A stretch of 64,000 bases of DNA, from NCBI GenBank assembly GCA_964602515.1, contig CAZRRJ010000009.1, positions 62,001-126,000 on the forward strand, written 5' to 3'. Below are positions 35,255-44,931 of this stretch, piece after piece (within the stretch, counting starts at the first letter, position 1; every line of letters starts with the position of its first letter). This DNA is from Carboxylicivirga sp964602515 (GTDB taxonomy: Bacteria; Bacteroidota; Bacteroidia; Bacteroidales; Marinilabiliaceae). Both the position numbers and the translations under genes were made by a program. Under the pieces are notes generated by a model that was not told the origin of the DNA, did not search any database, and saw only the letters and a list, made by a program, of their open reading frames with translations.

Positions 35255-36082
35255 CTACTCTTTAGGTTTAAAGGAATAAATGATGCCAGCTCCGGAAGTA
35301 AGTCCTAATTGCTGATGATGTGAGAAACCAATATCAACGGCTAGTTTATAACTATGAAATCCTGCGCCAAAAGTAAATTCAACAGGCTGACCTTTTATTC
35401 CTCCTCTTATAAACAACTTATCTTTAAAATTAAATTGTACTCCACTTTTATATACCGGCGCATATTCCACTTCCTTTTCAAACTCGGTTATAATTAAAAA
35501 GTGGGGATAGGCACTCCAACATAATGCAGCATTAAAATACCCTGGTATAGTGTAGGATGTTTCATAATAAGTTATTTTACTTTGTTCCGGATTCTGTATA
35601 AAAACACCAAGCATTAAGGTATTAGTAGTTTGTATTGTTATTCCAAATGAGGAATATAAACCTTCAGCCCTGTCTGCTTCAGCTATATGATGGGTAAGAT
35701 AATTGTACTGAAAACCGACTGCAATTTTACTTCCAAATAGACGACTATAGCTTAATGCATACCTGCTGTAATTACTTTTTGAATAACCACTTTGGAAGAT
35801 GAGTCCTGAAACGTTACCATATTTTGTTGGCACAATAACAGTTGCAACCCGGCTACTTAACTCTTCAATGTTGAACCTCAACTGGTAAGCAACTCCAGCT
35901 GACAGGTATTGCTGCTGGGCTAGACCAGCCACATTTGATAAACTTGCCCAAGGTGTTTTATCAAAGACCTTTACATAAGCTAAAGATTGACTTACTGGTC
36001 CTGGGTAGTCTGCTGATTGGGAAATAGAAAGCATGCAGCAACATAACATCGCCATGCAGTATGTTAATGTATTTAGTTTCAT
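35255..36082 (-). CDS. PorV/PorQ-like outer membrane protein
   Basis: A 275-residue exported protein with a signal peptide (residues 1-23), followed by amphipathic beta strands with the FadL/PorV-like opening: SLAYVKVFDKTPWASLSNVA near 35-54 resembles the NPA-type start of the family. The barrel has about 14 strands and ends FKPKE. Relatives act as type IX secretion shuttles or as outer-membrane partners. It is tightly coupled to the HhH-barrel gene (5-base gap) and lies 70 bases after the HAD gene. Function otherwise unknown. Confidence 0.75.
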   Translation of the reverse strand: MKLNTLTYCMAMLCCCMLSISQSADYPGPVSQSLAYVKVFDKTPWASLSNVAGLAQQQYLSAGVAYQLRFNIEELSSRVATVIVPTKYGNVSGLIFQSGYSKSNYSRYALSYSRLFGSKIAVGFQYNYLTHHIAEADRAEGLYSSFGITIQTTNTLMLGVFIQNPEQSKITYYETSYTIPGYFNAALCWSAYPHFLIITEFEKEVEYAPVYKSGVQFNFKDKLFIRGGIKGQPVEFTFGAGFHSYKLAVDIGFSHHQQLGLTSGAGIIYSFKPKE

Positions 36083-36152
36083 GATAAAGTATTTCTATTA
36101 TCATAAACTTAATAATATTAATTTTAAAAGGCAAGTGTTATTTAAAGGGTGC

Positions 36153-36782
36153 CTACATTGAACTGAATATATCTTGGATTGTATTGTGCGGTGTAACAAG
36201 AACAGTTTTAAAGCCCAGTTTTTTTGCTGTATCCAGGTTAGCCTGCGAATCATCCAAGAACAATGTTCGCCCGGGCTTAAGGCCTGTTAGTTCAATTACT
36301 TTTTCAAAAGGTTCGGCATCGGGCTTACTGCACCCTAGCTGGTAAGAGTAATACACCCTGGTAAACAATTCCTCAATTGTTTTATGCCCTTTAGCCATTT
36401 TTGTAAAGTAATTGCGATGAATACCATTTGTGTTACTCAAGAGGTATATTGGTTTATCTTTTTTAAGCTGCTTAAGTAATTCAATACGTTCGGCAGGCAA
36501 GTGTATCAACATTTTATTCCACGCATTAACAATGTGCTTTTCTTCAATAGCTCCGTTTAATTGTTTTTTAATTTTATCAATAAAACCAGCATTGGTAATT
36601 TCTCCTTTTTCAAGTTTCTTAAATAAACCTGTGTGATGGCCATGGTTAATTTGCTCTTTTAAATGGGGTAATCCCAGCTCAGAAAATGCTTCAATGGTTT
36701 TGAATGGATCAATATCAATAACAACTCCACCCAAATCAAACAAATAAGCCTCTATTTCTGAAAAATCTATTTTAGCCATCAT
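36153..36782 (-). CDS. HAD-superfamily hydrolase (YihX-like phosphatase)
   Basis: A 209-residue cytosolic HAD-IA phosphatase. Motif I is YLFDLGGVVIDID (nucleophile Asp near residue 15; Gly replaces the second Asp, as in the YihX group), motif II is YLLSNTNGIHRNYF, motif III Lys lies in YQLGCSKPDAEPF and motif IV is LFLDDSQANLDTA. Members dephosphorylate sugar phosphates. It is the first gene of a likely minus-strand operon with the two outer-membrane genes. Confidence 0.88.
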   Translation of the reverse strand: MMAKIDFSEIEAYLFDLGGVVIDIDPFKTIEAFSELGLPHLKEQINHGHHTGLFKKLEKGEITNAGFIDKIKKQLNGAIEEKHIVNAWNKMLIHLPAERIELLKQLKKDKPIYLLSNTNGIHRNYFTKMAKGHKTIEELFTRVYYSYQLGCSKPDAEPFEKVIELTGLKPGRTLFLDDSQANLDTAKKLGFKTVLVTPHNTIQDIFSSM

Positions 36783-36912
36783 TTCTGAATTTTAATAATA
36801 CCAATGTATAATGCGGGGTAAAAATACAAATCATGAATTAACAATGCATGTTTAATAAACCATTTAGAACTGAACTTATAAATAACAAAATGCCAAATTC
36901 AATGAAATACAT

Positions 36913-36920
36913 TATCTTTG
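36913..36920 (+). promoter_or_regulatory. probable lysS -7 promoter box
   Basis: TATCTTTG matches TAnnTTTG, 92 bases before the start codon. No TTTG lies at the expected distance upstream, so the assignment is tentative. Confidence 0.4.
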
Positions 36921-37012
36921 CATCGTTTTTCGCCTTGTTTGAGGTTGAAATTATTAACGGTTGGCAGATTAAAACTGTCGTTTTAGTAATGTTCTAAAAA
37001 TAGATTAATAGA

Positions 37013-38734
37013 ATGAGTACGTTGGAACTGAGTGAACAGGAAATCATCAGACGAAAGAGTTTAGAAGAGCTGAATAAACTGGGTATAAACGCATATCCGG
37101 CAGCGGAATATAAAATCACTCATCTGTCAACCGGGATAAAACAGGAATTTGATCCGGAAAAAGAAAATTTGCAGGAAGTAACTATTGCCGGTAGAATTAT
37201 GAGCCGACGCATTATGGGTAAAGCATCGTTTGCTGAGCTTCAGGATGCCGAAGGACGTATTCAGATTTACCTTAACCGTGATGATTTATGTACGGGGGAA
37301 GATAAAACATTTTACAATATTGTATTTAAGAAACTTCTGGATATTGGTGATATTATTGGTGTTAAAGGGCATGTATTTAACACCCAAATGGGTGAAACCA
37401 CTGTGCATGTTAAGGAACTTACCATATTAAGTAAATCACTTAAGCCGCTACCTATAGTAAAGGAAAAAGATGGTAAGGTATTCGATGCATTCTCTGATCC
37501 TGAGTTAAGATACCGTCAGCGTTATGTTGACCTTATTGTGAACGATGGAGTTAAAGATACCTTTGTTAAGCGTACAAAGCTTATGAATAGCATGCGTCAG
37601 TTCTTTAACGACAGGGGGTACCTCGAAGTAGAGACGCCAATTTTACAGTCGATACCGGGGGGAGCTGCTGCACGCCCGTTTGTTACGCACCATAATGCGT
37701 TAGATATACCGTTATATCTGCGTATTGCTAATGAGCTGTATTTAAAGCGGCTTATTGTTGGTGGTTTTGATGGTGTGTATGAGTTTGCAAAGGACTTTAG
37801 AAATGAAGGGATGGATCGTACGCACAATCCGGAGTTTACTGTAATGGAGATTTATGTGGCTTATAAGGATTATAGGTGGATGATGAATTTCACTGAGGAG
37901 ATGGTGGAGAAAATTGCACTTGACCTTCATGGAAAAACCGAATTACCAGTAGGTGATAAAACTATTGATTTTAAACGGCCATTCAAACGCATTTCTATTT
38001 TAGATGCTATTAAGGAGCATACAGGAATTGATGTTTCTGGAATGAATGAAAAGCAATTACGCGATGTGTGTAAGCAGTTGCATATTGAGGTAAATGAATC
38101 AATGGGTAAAGGCAAGCTGATTGATGAAATATTTGGTGAAAAATGTGAGCACAATTATATACAACCAACATTTATTACTGATTATCCGGTTGAGATGTCT
38201 CCATTGGCAAAACGCCACCGTGATAATCCGGAATTAACAGAGCGTTTTGAATTGATGGTTAATGGTAAAGAGATTTGTAATGCTTACTCTGAGCTCAACC
38301 ACCCTATTGATCAGAAAGAGCGATTTGAAGAGCAAATGCGTTTATCAGAAAAAGGTGATGACGAAGCCATGTTTATTGACCATGATTTTGTACGTGCTTT
38401 AGAGTATGCTATGCCGCCAACATCAGGAATGGGAATTGGTATTGATCGTTTAACAATGCTAATGACCAATTCAGATTCTATACAAGATGTGTTATTCTTC
38501 CCGCAGATGCGTCCTGAAAAGCGTATACTACCAGATAGCGATGAAAAATTTGCAGCATTAGGTATTCCTGCAGAATGGATTGATGTAATACGAAAAGCAG
38601 GTTTCAGCAAAGTAGATGCATTAAAAGAAACAAAGGTAACAAAGTTGTTTCAGGATATTTGCGGTTTAAATAAAAAGCATAAGTTGGGCTTGAAAAATCC
38701 TTCTCAGGACGATGTTAAAGCTTGGTTAGCTTAA
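37013..38734 (+). CDS. lysS: lysyl-tRNA synthetase, class II
   Basis: Charges tRNA-Lys. The 573 residues show the N-terminal OB anticodon-binding domain (GRIMSRRIMGKASFAELQD near 63), class II motif 1 (SMRQFFNDRGYLEVETPIL near 193), motif 2 (FRNEGMDRTHNPEFTVME near 263) and motif 3 (GMGIGIDRLTMLMT near 470). A C-terminal extension of about 70 residues beyond the core (KFAALGIPAEWIDVIRKAGF start) is common in Bacteroidota LysRS. gpsA follows on the same strand after 95 bases. Confidence 0.97.
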   Translation: MSTLELSEQEIIRRKSLEELNKLGINAYPAAEYKITHLSTGIKQEFDPEKENLQEVTIAGRIMSRRIMGKASFAELQDAEGRIQIYLNRDDLCTGEDKTFYNIVFKKLLDIGDIIGVKGHVFNTQMGETTVHVKELTILSKSLKPLPIVKEKDGKVFDAFSDPELRYRQRYVDLIVNDGVKDTFVKRTKLMNSMRQFFNDRGYLEVETPILQSIPGGAAARPFVTHHNALDIPLYLRIANELYLKRLIVGGFDGVYEFAKDFRNEGMDRTHNPEFTVMEIYVAYKDYRWMMNFTEEMVEKIALDLHGKTELPVGDKTIDFKRPFKRISILDAIKEHTGIDVSGMNEKQLRDVCKQLHIEVNESMGKGKLIDEIFGEKCEHNYIQPTFITDYPVEMSPLAKRHRDNPELTERFELMVNGKEICNAYSELNHPIDQKERFEEQMRLSEKGDDEAMFIDHDFVRALEYAMPPTSGMGIGIDRLTMLMTNSDSIQDVLFFPQMRPEKRILPDSDEKFAALGIPAEWIDVIRKAGFSKVDALKETKVTKLFQDICGLNKKHKLGLKNPSQDDVKAWLA

Positions 38735-38829
38735 GAAAGCAATAATTGTTTAAGGCAAAAAAGGTACAGTTCCCTTTTTTGTCTTACTTTTACTTCTCTA
38801 TAAAATCAAAATTAAAGGAATCAATAATT

Positions 38830-39825
38830 ATGGATGAATCATCAAAGGTTGGCATCATCGGTAGTGGTAGTTGGGCAACGGCTATTGCCAAAATGCTGTT
38901 TAACAATGTTACATCCATCAACTGGTATTTTCGCGATAAGACGCATATTGAAGAATTTAAGCGCTTTAAACACAATCCCAATTATCTTACCAGTGTAGAG
39001 TTTAATCCCGCTAATATTAATTTTTCCGACGATATTAATGATGTAGTCAGAGGATCTGATATATTGATATTTGCAGTTCCATCAGCCTTTCTTAAATCGG
39101 CTATTGAGGATCTTAGAGAGCCATTAAAAGATAAATTTATTGTATCGGCTATTAAAGGACTAGTGCCAGATGAAAACCTCATTATGGGGCAATTTTTCAC
39201 CCAGGCTTATGATGTTCCAACAGAATCAATTGGAGTTATAAGTGGTCCTTGTCATGCCGAGGAAGTTGCAATGGAACGCTTATCATACCTTACCATAGCA
39301 TGTCAGGACCTGAAGAAAGGACGAACTTTTGCCAGTTTCCTGAAGACGCCTTATATTATGACTACAGTGTCTGATGATATATACGGTACTGAATATGCCG
39401 CTGTTATCAAAAATATTATGGCTGTTGCGTCGGGTATCTGTCATGGACTGGGGTATGGTGATAACTTTCAGGCTGTACTTATCTCTAATGGCCTGCAGGA
39501 GATGAAACGTTTTGTAGATACAGTACATCCCATTACACGCGATATTAAAAGCTCAGCTTATCTTGGTGATTTGCTGGTAACGGCATACTCGCAATTTAGC
39601 CGTAACCGTATGTTTGGCACTATGGTAGGAAAAGGTTACTCAGTAAAATATGCCCAGATGGAGATGCTGATGATCGCCGAAGGTTATTACGCAGTTAAGA
39701 GTATACATGAGATTAATGAAAAATATATGGTGAACATGCCTATTACCGAGGCTGTTTATAATATTATTTATGAGAAGATTTCGCCATCTATGGAAGTTCG
39801 TCTTTTAACGGAGCACTTGCGATAA
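38830..39825 (+). CDS. gpsA: NAD(P)H-dependent glycerol-3-phosphate dehydrogenase
   Basis: Makes sn-glycerol 3-phosphate from dihydroxyacetone phosphate for phospholipid synthesis. The 331 residues begin MDESSKVGIIGSGSWATAIA with the Rossmann GxGxWG-type motif; the start at 38830 is used because it follows AAAGGAA and removes an unusual extension. Catalytic Lys lies in AAVIKNIMAVASGI near 205 and the substrate-binding region in SAYLGDLLVTAYSQFSRNR near 255. Cytosolic. The lysS-gpsA-pgi order suggests a shared housekeeping cluster. Confidence 0.95.
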   Translation: MDESSKVGIIGSGSWATAIAKMLFNNVTSINWYFRDKTHIEEFKRFKHNPNYLTSVEFNPANINFSDDINDVVRGSDILIFAVPSAFLKSAIEDLREPLKDKFIVSAIKGLVPDENLIMGQFFTQAYDVPTESIGVISGPCHAEEVAMERLSYLTIACQDLKKGRTFASFLKTPYIMTTVSDDIYGTEYAAVIKNIMAVASGICHGLGYGDNFQAVLISNGLQEMKRFVDTVHPITRDIKSSAYLGDLLVTAYSQFSRNRMFGTMVGKGYSVKYAQMEMLMIAEGYYAVKSIHEINEKYMVNMPITEAVYNIIYEKISPSMEVRLLTEHLR

Positions 39826-39981
39826 TTATTTTTTGTTGGTTGTACTGTTAATGTTAGAAAAATAATATTTCACTTTAAACTTTAGTAACAGAGAACATAT
39901 AAACACAAGTACTTTTCAGCGTAAATCTGCGCCTTCTGCGGGAAACAAAACATTAATACAAACTACTAAATAAAATACACC

Positions 39982-41634
39982 ATGTTACCAAGTATCAATC
40001 CAACTACGACTAAAGCCTGGAAAGCACTTGAGGAATATTTTGCCGAATTTGACGGTACACAAATGAAGGATCTTTTTGCAAGCGACAACAATCGTTTCGA
40101 TAAGTTTTCAATACGTTTTGAAGATGTCTTACTGGATTATTCAAAAAACCGGATTGATGAAAAAGTAATGCGTCTTTTGTTTCAACTTGCCGAAGAGTGT
40201 GGTTTAAAGAGTGCCATTGAAAGCCAGTTTAATGGTGAGAAAATTAATGTAACAGAAGACCGGTCTGTATTACATGTAGCTTTGCGAAACAGAAGTAACA
40301 CACCTGTTATAGTTGATGGCAAAGATGTTATGCCCGATGTAAATGCGGTACTTGATCAGATGAAGGATTTTTCTGAAAAGGTTATTTCCGGAGAGTGGAA
40401 AGGCTACACAGGCAAAGGGATTACTGACATTGTAAACATAGGAATTGGTGGTTCTGATCTTGGTCCTTTAATGGTAACTGAGGCTTTAAAACCATACAAA
40501 AAAGAAAATATCAATTTACATTTTGTTTCTAATGTTGATGGCACACATATAGCAGAGGCTTTAAAAAAGGTTAATCCGGAGACAACTTTATTTATTATTG
40601 CTTCTAAAACCTTTACTACACAAGAAACAATGACCAATGCCAATTCGGCTAAGTCGTGGTTTTTAGAATCGGCAAAAGATAAAACAGCCGTTGCAAAGCA
40701 TTTTGTAGCCCTGTCAACCAATGCAGAAGCAGTTGCAGATTTTGGTATTGATACGGCTAACATGTTTGCATTCTGGAATTGGGTAGGTGGACGTTATTCT
40801 TTATGGTCAGCTATTGGTTTAAGTATTGCTTGTGCTATAGGTTTTGATAACTATATAAAGCTATTGGAAGGGGCTCATGCCATGGATATTCACTTTAAAA
40901 CATGCCCGTTTGAGAGTAACTTACCTGTAATTATAGCAATGATTGGCCTGTGGTACAATAACTTTTATGGAGCTGAAACAGAGGCTATTCTTCCTTACGA
41001 CCAGTACATGCACCGTTTCTCGGCTTATTTCCAGCAAGGCAATATGGAAAGTAATGGTAAATATGTAGACCGTAATGGAGAACAGGTTAACTACCAGACT
41101 GGCCCTATCTTATGGGGTGAACCGGGAACAAATGGCCAGCATGCCTTCTACCAACTTATTCATCAGGGAACAAAACTTATTCCTTGTGATTTTATGGCAA
41201 CAGCCAAGAGTCACAACCCGCTAAGTGATCATCACCCTAAGTTACTGGCTAACTTCTTTGCTCAAACAGAAGCTATGATGGTGGGAAAAACAGCAGAGCA
41301 GGTAAGGGCTGAATTAAAAGCATCCGGCAAATCAGATGCTGAAATTGAAGCTTTATTACCATTTAAAGTATTTAAAGGTAATATACCAACTAACTCGTTT
41401 TTAATGAAAGAATTGAATCCAAGAACTTTGGGTTCATTAATAGCCATGTACGAGCATAAAATCTTTGTTCAGGGCATTATCTGGAATATATTTAGTTTTG
41501 ACCAGTGGGGCGTTGAGTTGGGTAAGCAATTAGCTAATGCCATATTGCCAGAGCTGGTTAACGATGAAAAGGTAAGGACTCATGATGCATCAACAAATGG
41601 TTTGGTTAATGCATATAAAGAGATGAATAAATAA
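39982..41634 (+). CDS. pgi: glucose-6-phosphate isomerase
   Basis: Interconverts glucose 6-phosphate and fructose 6-phosphate in glycolysis and gluconeogenesis. The 550 residues match the family's usual length. Signatures: NIGIGGSDLGPLMVTEAL near 152, SKTFTTQETMTN near 208, GGRYSLWSAIGLS near 265 and GQHAFYQLIHQGTKLIP near 383 with the catalytic His; the catalytic Glu lies in YDQYMHRFSAYFQQGNMES near 350. Single gene with a terminator. Confidence 0.97.
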   Translation: MLPSINPTTTKAWKALEEYFAEFDGTQMKDLFASDNNRFDKFSIRFEDVLLDYSKNRIDEKVMRLLFQLAEECGLKSAIESQFNGEKINVTEDRSVLHVALRNRSNTPVIVDGKDVMPDVNAVLDQMKDFSEKVISGEWKGYTGKGITDIVNIGIGGSDLGPLMVTEALKPYKKENINLHFVSNVDGTHIAEALKKVNPETTLFIIASKTFTTQETMTNANSAKSWFLESAKDKTAVAKHFVALSTNAEAVADFGIDTANMFAFWNWVGGRYSLWSAIGLSIACAIGFDNYIKLLEGAHAMDIHFKTCPFESNLPVIIAMIGLWYNNFYGAETEAILPYDQYMHRFSAYFQQGNMESNGKYVDRNGEQVNYQTGPILWGEPGTNGQHAFYQLIHQGTKLIPCDFMATAKSHNPLSDHHPKLLANFFAQTEAMMVGKTAEQVRAELKASGKSDAEIEALLPFKVFKGNIPTNSFLMKELNPRTLGSLIAMYEHKIFVQGIIWNIFSFDQWGVELGKQLANAILPELVNDEKVRTHDASTNGLVNAYKEMNK

Positions 41635-41655
41635 TTCCTCACTAATCAATACAGA

Positions 41656-41688
41656 AAAAGGCTTACCCGTTGGGTAGGCTTTTTTTTA
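41656..41688 (+). terminator. terminator after pgi
   Basis: AAAGGCTTACCC pairs with GGGTAGGCTTT over about 11 bp with G-T wobbles, around a three-base loop, followed by eight T. Confidence 0.85.
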
Positions 41689-41749
41689 AATTATTGGCTG
41701 TTATTAAAATTGTGCTGTCTGCTCATTTTATAGTGGTTTACAGGTTTTC

Positions 41750-42131
41750 TTAGCCTAAGAATATAAACAGGGAAATTAATGTCCAGAATATCCACTGAAA
41801 CATCTTAAATAATCCGCCTTGTATTGATGATGTTAATGCAATAATAACTTGTATTATAGCAAACATAGCATAGTTTAAACCAATAAATGATAAGGCCATT
41901 GTTGGATCATACAAACACTCATTTCCCCTTATACCTGCCATTATCAGTATAAATGAAGATAATACCTGGAAAGCCGAGATATAATGAAAAACAGATAAAA
42001 TCACATTTTTGGGCAATGGATCAAGGTTACATGCCAAAAAGGGTTTTAAGTATAGTTTTTTTACCAGTTGTAAAATGCCCAATAGTTGCTATAGCTGAGA
42101 TAAAACCGGCAACAAGTACCATTGTATTCAT
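41750..42131 (-). pseudogene. frameshifted small membrane protein gene
   Basis: Two adjacent minus-strand frames make up one protein. The first starts at ATG 42131 (MNTMVLVAGFISAIATIGH and then FTTGKK). The frame then shifts at a run of seven A (plus strand T, 42056-42062). Removing one A joins GKK to LYLKPFLACNLDPLPKNV and then to three more hydrophobic segments ending at 41750. The joined product would be about 126 residues with four membrane segments; the VxHYIS-type segment (VILSVFHYISAFQVLS) resembles a small family of integral membrane proteins of unknown function. Either a real inactivating slip, a sequencing error in a homopolymer, or programmed slippage. Confidence 0.75.
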
Positions 42132-42634
42132 TTCCTTTTGTTTTAGGTTATTTATAAAGCATTAGTTTAACTACTTAAGGAAAGTCAACTTAATGAATAT
42201 TTGCGCAATAGTCAAATCTTGTGTTTTAATCTTATGTGAAATAATACTTCTGGTATTATAAACATGAGAGTATTGGCGTAAATCAAGTGCGTGGTATGCT
42301 TTTAGCAATAAGCACGATTAGGCTATTGTTAAACTCAAAACCACTTTACTATGTATGATTTTCTATTTATAGATGACATTTTAGGTATGTCAAGAGTTAC
42401 ATTTTCTTTTGCCTGTAGTTTTCCGAATGAAAGCTGTTCTGATTCGTTGTAACTAAATTAAAGTATTTTATCGCCTTTAGCTGGCAAAAAAGCAGAGATT
42501 TGGCTTAAAACCTTAAAATGAAGTTGTTGTAATTTAACTTCGGTTAAGGGCATAGTATTGATTTTTACAAAGAGATGATAACTTTACTTTCAGAACACCT
42601 TCTTGGTTGGTAATCGTCATCTTACTTTAAATTG
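42132..42634. other. intergenic region, no gene seen
   Basis: About 500 bases, AT-rich, divergent from the frameshifted gene and leading to the helicase promoter. A 33-codon frame near 42350 is not supported. Confidence 0.5.
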
Positions 42635-42642
42635 TATCTTTG
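42635..42642 (+). promoter_or_regulatory. probable promoter -7 box of the DEAD-box gene
   Basis: TATCTTTG, a match to TAnnTTTG, 18 bases before the ATG at 42661. A TTGG word at 42607-42610 is the only candidate upstream box and its spacing is long. It excludes the longer ORF start at 42640. Confidence 0.5.
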
Positions 42643-42660
42643 CACAAAACAGATATAAAG

Positions 42661-43911
42661 ATGAGATTTGCAGAGTTCGGTTTGGATAATAAGATATCCA
42701 AAAGCATTGAAGAGGCAGGATTTAAACGCCCGACTGATATACAGTATAAAGCTATACCTCCCATATTAAAGGGAGAAGATGTGCTGGCTATTGCTCAAAC
42801 AGGAACTGGTAAATCTGCAGCTTTTGTTATTCCTGTCCTTGAGTTGCTGCAAAAAACGCACAAGAAGAAATCTAACAAAGGCGTTCGTTGCATTGTAATG
42901 GTTCCAACACATGAGCTGGCTTTGCAAATAACAGAGGTATTTAAGCAATTGGGAAAGTATACTTCTTTACGTTTTACTGCAATTTATGGTGGTGTTGACC
43001 AAACAGAACAGGTACAACGCTTACAAGATGGTACTGATGTACTTATTGCTACACCCGGCCGCTTATTTGACTATATTAACCAGGGGCATGTTAAAGTATA
43101 TAATGCCGAACTATTGATTCTGGATGAGGCTGATCATATGTTAGATTTGGGCTTTATTAAAGATATTGAAGATCTTATTAAGTACCTGCCTAAAAATCGT
43201 CAGACACTCTTTTTCTCTGCTACCATTGATAAAAAGATAAAGAAGCTGGCTTATTCGCTGGTCCGTAAGCCTATTCGTATCCAGATATCTCCTAAGAATC
43301 CGGTTGCTAAAAACATTACCCATTCGGTTGCTAATATTGCGATGGATGATAAACGTTTCTTTTTAGAGCGTATTGTAAAGGAAAATCCTGATAAAAAGAT
43401 TCTTGTTTTTGCCCGTACTAAGGTGCGCTGCGAGCGTATTCTTAAAGCTATGGCGCGTGTGGAGATTAATAGCGTAAGTATTCACAGTGATAAAACACAG
43501 GATGAACGTAATGAAGCCATGAATGCTTTTAAATCCGGAAAGGTAAAAATGCTTATTGCAACGGATGTTAGTGCACGTGGAATTGATATTCCGAATGTTG
43601 ATTATGTAGTGAATTATGACATACCTGAGCAGCCAGAAAACTATGTTCACCGTGTTGGCAGAACAGGACGGGGTAAGCAAAAAGGTTATGCTGTTGCATT
43701 TTGTAGTAATGAAGAAAAAGAACTCCTTGCAGAGATTGAAAAGTATGTTGGTCAGCCAGTTGATGTAACTGATATTGACCGGAACGAATATGCTGATACT
43801 ATTGATTTTTCGAGCGAAACAAGTAGTGACTGGAAAACCCTGATGCGCAATGCCGAAATAGAAGAAAATGCTTACAAAAAGACAAAGAAAACGCGCAAAA
43901 AGAAGAAATAA
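42661..43911 (+). CDS. DEAD-box ATP-dependent RNA helicase (RhlE-like)
   Basis: A 416-residue cytosolic RNA helicase. All motifs are present: Q motif (GFKRPTDIQYKAIP near 20), Walker A AQTGTGKS near 45, PTHELALQ (Ia), TPGRLFD (Ib), DEAD near 155, SAT near 188, then in the second RecA domain LVFARTKVRCERI, ATDVSARGIDI and HRVGRTGR. A basic Lys-rich tail (KKTKKTRKKKK) ends the protein. Such enzymes remodel rRNA or assist mRNA decay. The start follows the promoter so closely that the leader is very short. Confidence 0.93.
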   Translation: MRFAEFGLDNKISKSIEEAGFKRPTDIQYKAIPPILKGEDVLAIAQTGTGKSAAFVIPVLELLQKTHKKKSNKGVRCIVMVPTHELALQITEVFKQLGKYTSLRFTAIYGGVDQTEQVQRLQDGTDVLIATPGRLFDYINQGHVKVYNAELLILDEADHMLDLGFIKDIEDLIKYLPKNRQTLFFSATIDKKIKKLAYSLVRKPIRIQISPKNPVAKNITHSVANIAMDDKRFFLERIVKENPDKKILVFARTKVRCERILKAMARVEINSVSIHSDKTQDERNEAMNAFKSGKVKMLIATDVSARGIDIPNVDYVVNYDIPEQPENYVHRVGRTGRGKQKGYAVAFCSNEEKELLAEIEKYVGQPVDVTDIDRNEYADTIDFSSETSSDWKTLMRNAEIEENAYKKTKKTRKKKK

Positions 43912-43944
43912 ATTATCGGGAAGATTAAAATCTCTAACAGAATA

Positions 43945-44010
43945 AAAGCAGGTATCAATATCAAAAGGAAATGAATTTATGTCGCTTGAAGATTGGTACC
44001 TGCTTTCTTA
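43945..44010 (+). terminator. terminator after the DEAD-box gene
   Basis: AAAGCAGGTATCAAT (43945-43959) pairs with ATTGGTACCTGCTTT (43992-44006) over 15 bp with one G-T, with a 32-base loop, then TCTTAATT. Confidence 0.6.
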
Positions 44011-44093
44011 ATTAACCTATAAATTACTCTAAACTAATCTTAATTTAAAATGTGGTTGGAAATTTATTCTCAATTACCTTTTTACACTTTAAA

Positions 44094-44372
44094 TCAGGAT
44101 TTTTTCTTATATCGTATTCTAATTTTCCATCCTTGATTTTTTAATCGGTTAGCAGCTTTTTTTGTTCTTTCTTTTATTTCTGTATAGTTGCGTTTTGAAT
44201 ATTCAGGAGATATGGCAACTTTGGCCTCTTTATCAATTTTAAATCCATAAGAATTAAGAATATAAAGAGATAAAGCATATTTTATCTTAATATTAAATAA
44301 TTCAGCTTCAAGAGATTCTCCAATAGGAAAATCTTCATTTAAAATAGATGTATCTAATAAATTTATACTCAT
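44094..44372 (-). CDS. hypothetical protein, 92 residues
   Basis: A small soluble basic protein: MSINLLDTSILNEDFPIGES start and a strongly basic C-terminus (RTKKAANRLKNQGWKIRIRY, then KKKS). Codon usage and a plausible start support it, but I recognise no family. The minus-strand membrane-protein gene lies 65 bases upstream, so the two may be one transcript. Confidence 0.5.
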   Translation of the reverse strand: MSINLLDTSILNEDFPIGESLEAELFNIKIKYALSLYILNSYGFKIDKEAKVAISPEYSKRNYTEIKERTKKAANRLKNQGWKIRIRYKKKS

Positions 44373-44437
44373 ATTATATGTTTTTTTGAATGAAGGTATC
44401 TGGGACTTTCTTATTTTAGGACATTCCCTAATACTTA

Positions 44438-44716
44438 CTAAGATTCTAGCTCTTGGGTATATAGTACTTTGTAATCAATAATAACTCGCCTTACAGCCAA
44501 TACGCCTATTATACCAACCGGTACAACAATTGCCGAAGACATTAAATACAAGATTGTACCTGATCGCTTAAAACGATTCATCATTAAGATGATTGCTATA
44601 GCATTAAGAAAAGTAACCATACCCATTATTGCAGTTAATTCGTAACTATTTGTATTAAATACTAAGAGTGTTACTATAGCATGAATAATGGTTGGCAGAA
44701 TTAAAGTTTTGTGCAT
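44438..44716 (-). CDS. small membrane protein, 92 residues
   Basis: Three hydrophobic segments (LILPTIIHAIVTLLVF, LTAIMGMVTFLNAIAIILMM and ILYLMSSAIVVPVGIIGVLA) and a short polar tail. The ATG at 44716 is preferred over a TTG at 44761. The family is unknown; DUF-type small integral proteins of this size are common in Bacteroidota. Confidence 0.55.
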   Translation of the reverse strand: MHKTLILPTIIHAIVTLLVFNTNSYELTAIMGMVTFLNAIAIILMMNRFKRSGTILYLMSSAIVVPVGIIGVLAVRRVIIDYKVLYTQELES

Positions 44717-44931
44717 ACTACGTAAAAATAAAATCTGATTTATACTTTTTCCTTTCTGCAAAACAAGGTCAATAAATGTGCTGTTGCAAGCTTATTTATT
44801 ATCCATTTGTTCAATTGGATAATTGAAGAATTGCACATCTTTAATTTGATATACTAATCTGTTTTTCAGTGTTTTTGGCACGTGCTTTGCCTTTTGTTAT
44901 TTAGATTTTTACTAACGCAAAAACTAGCATT

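Noticed and set aside
41750..42082. 110-codon frame as an intact gene
   Set aside because: Its first 25 codons are the frameshifted remainder of an upstream frame starting at 42131; treated as one split gene.
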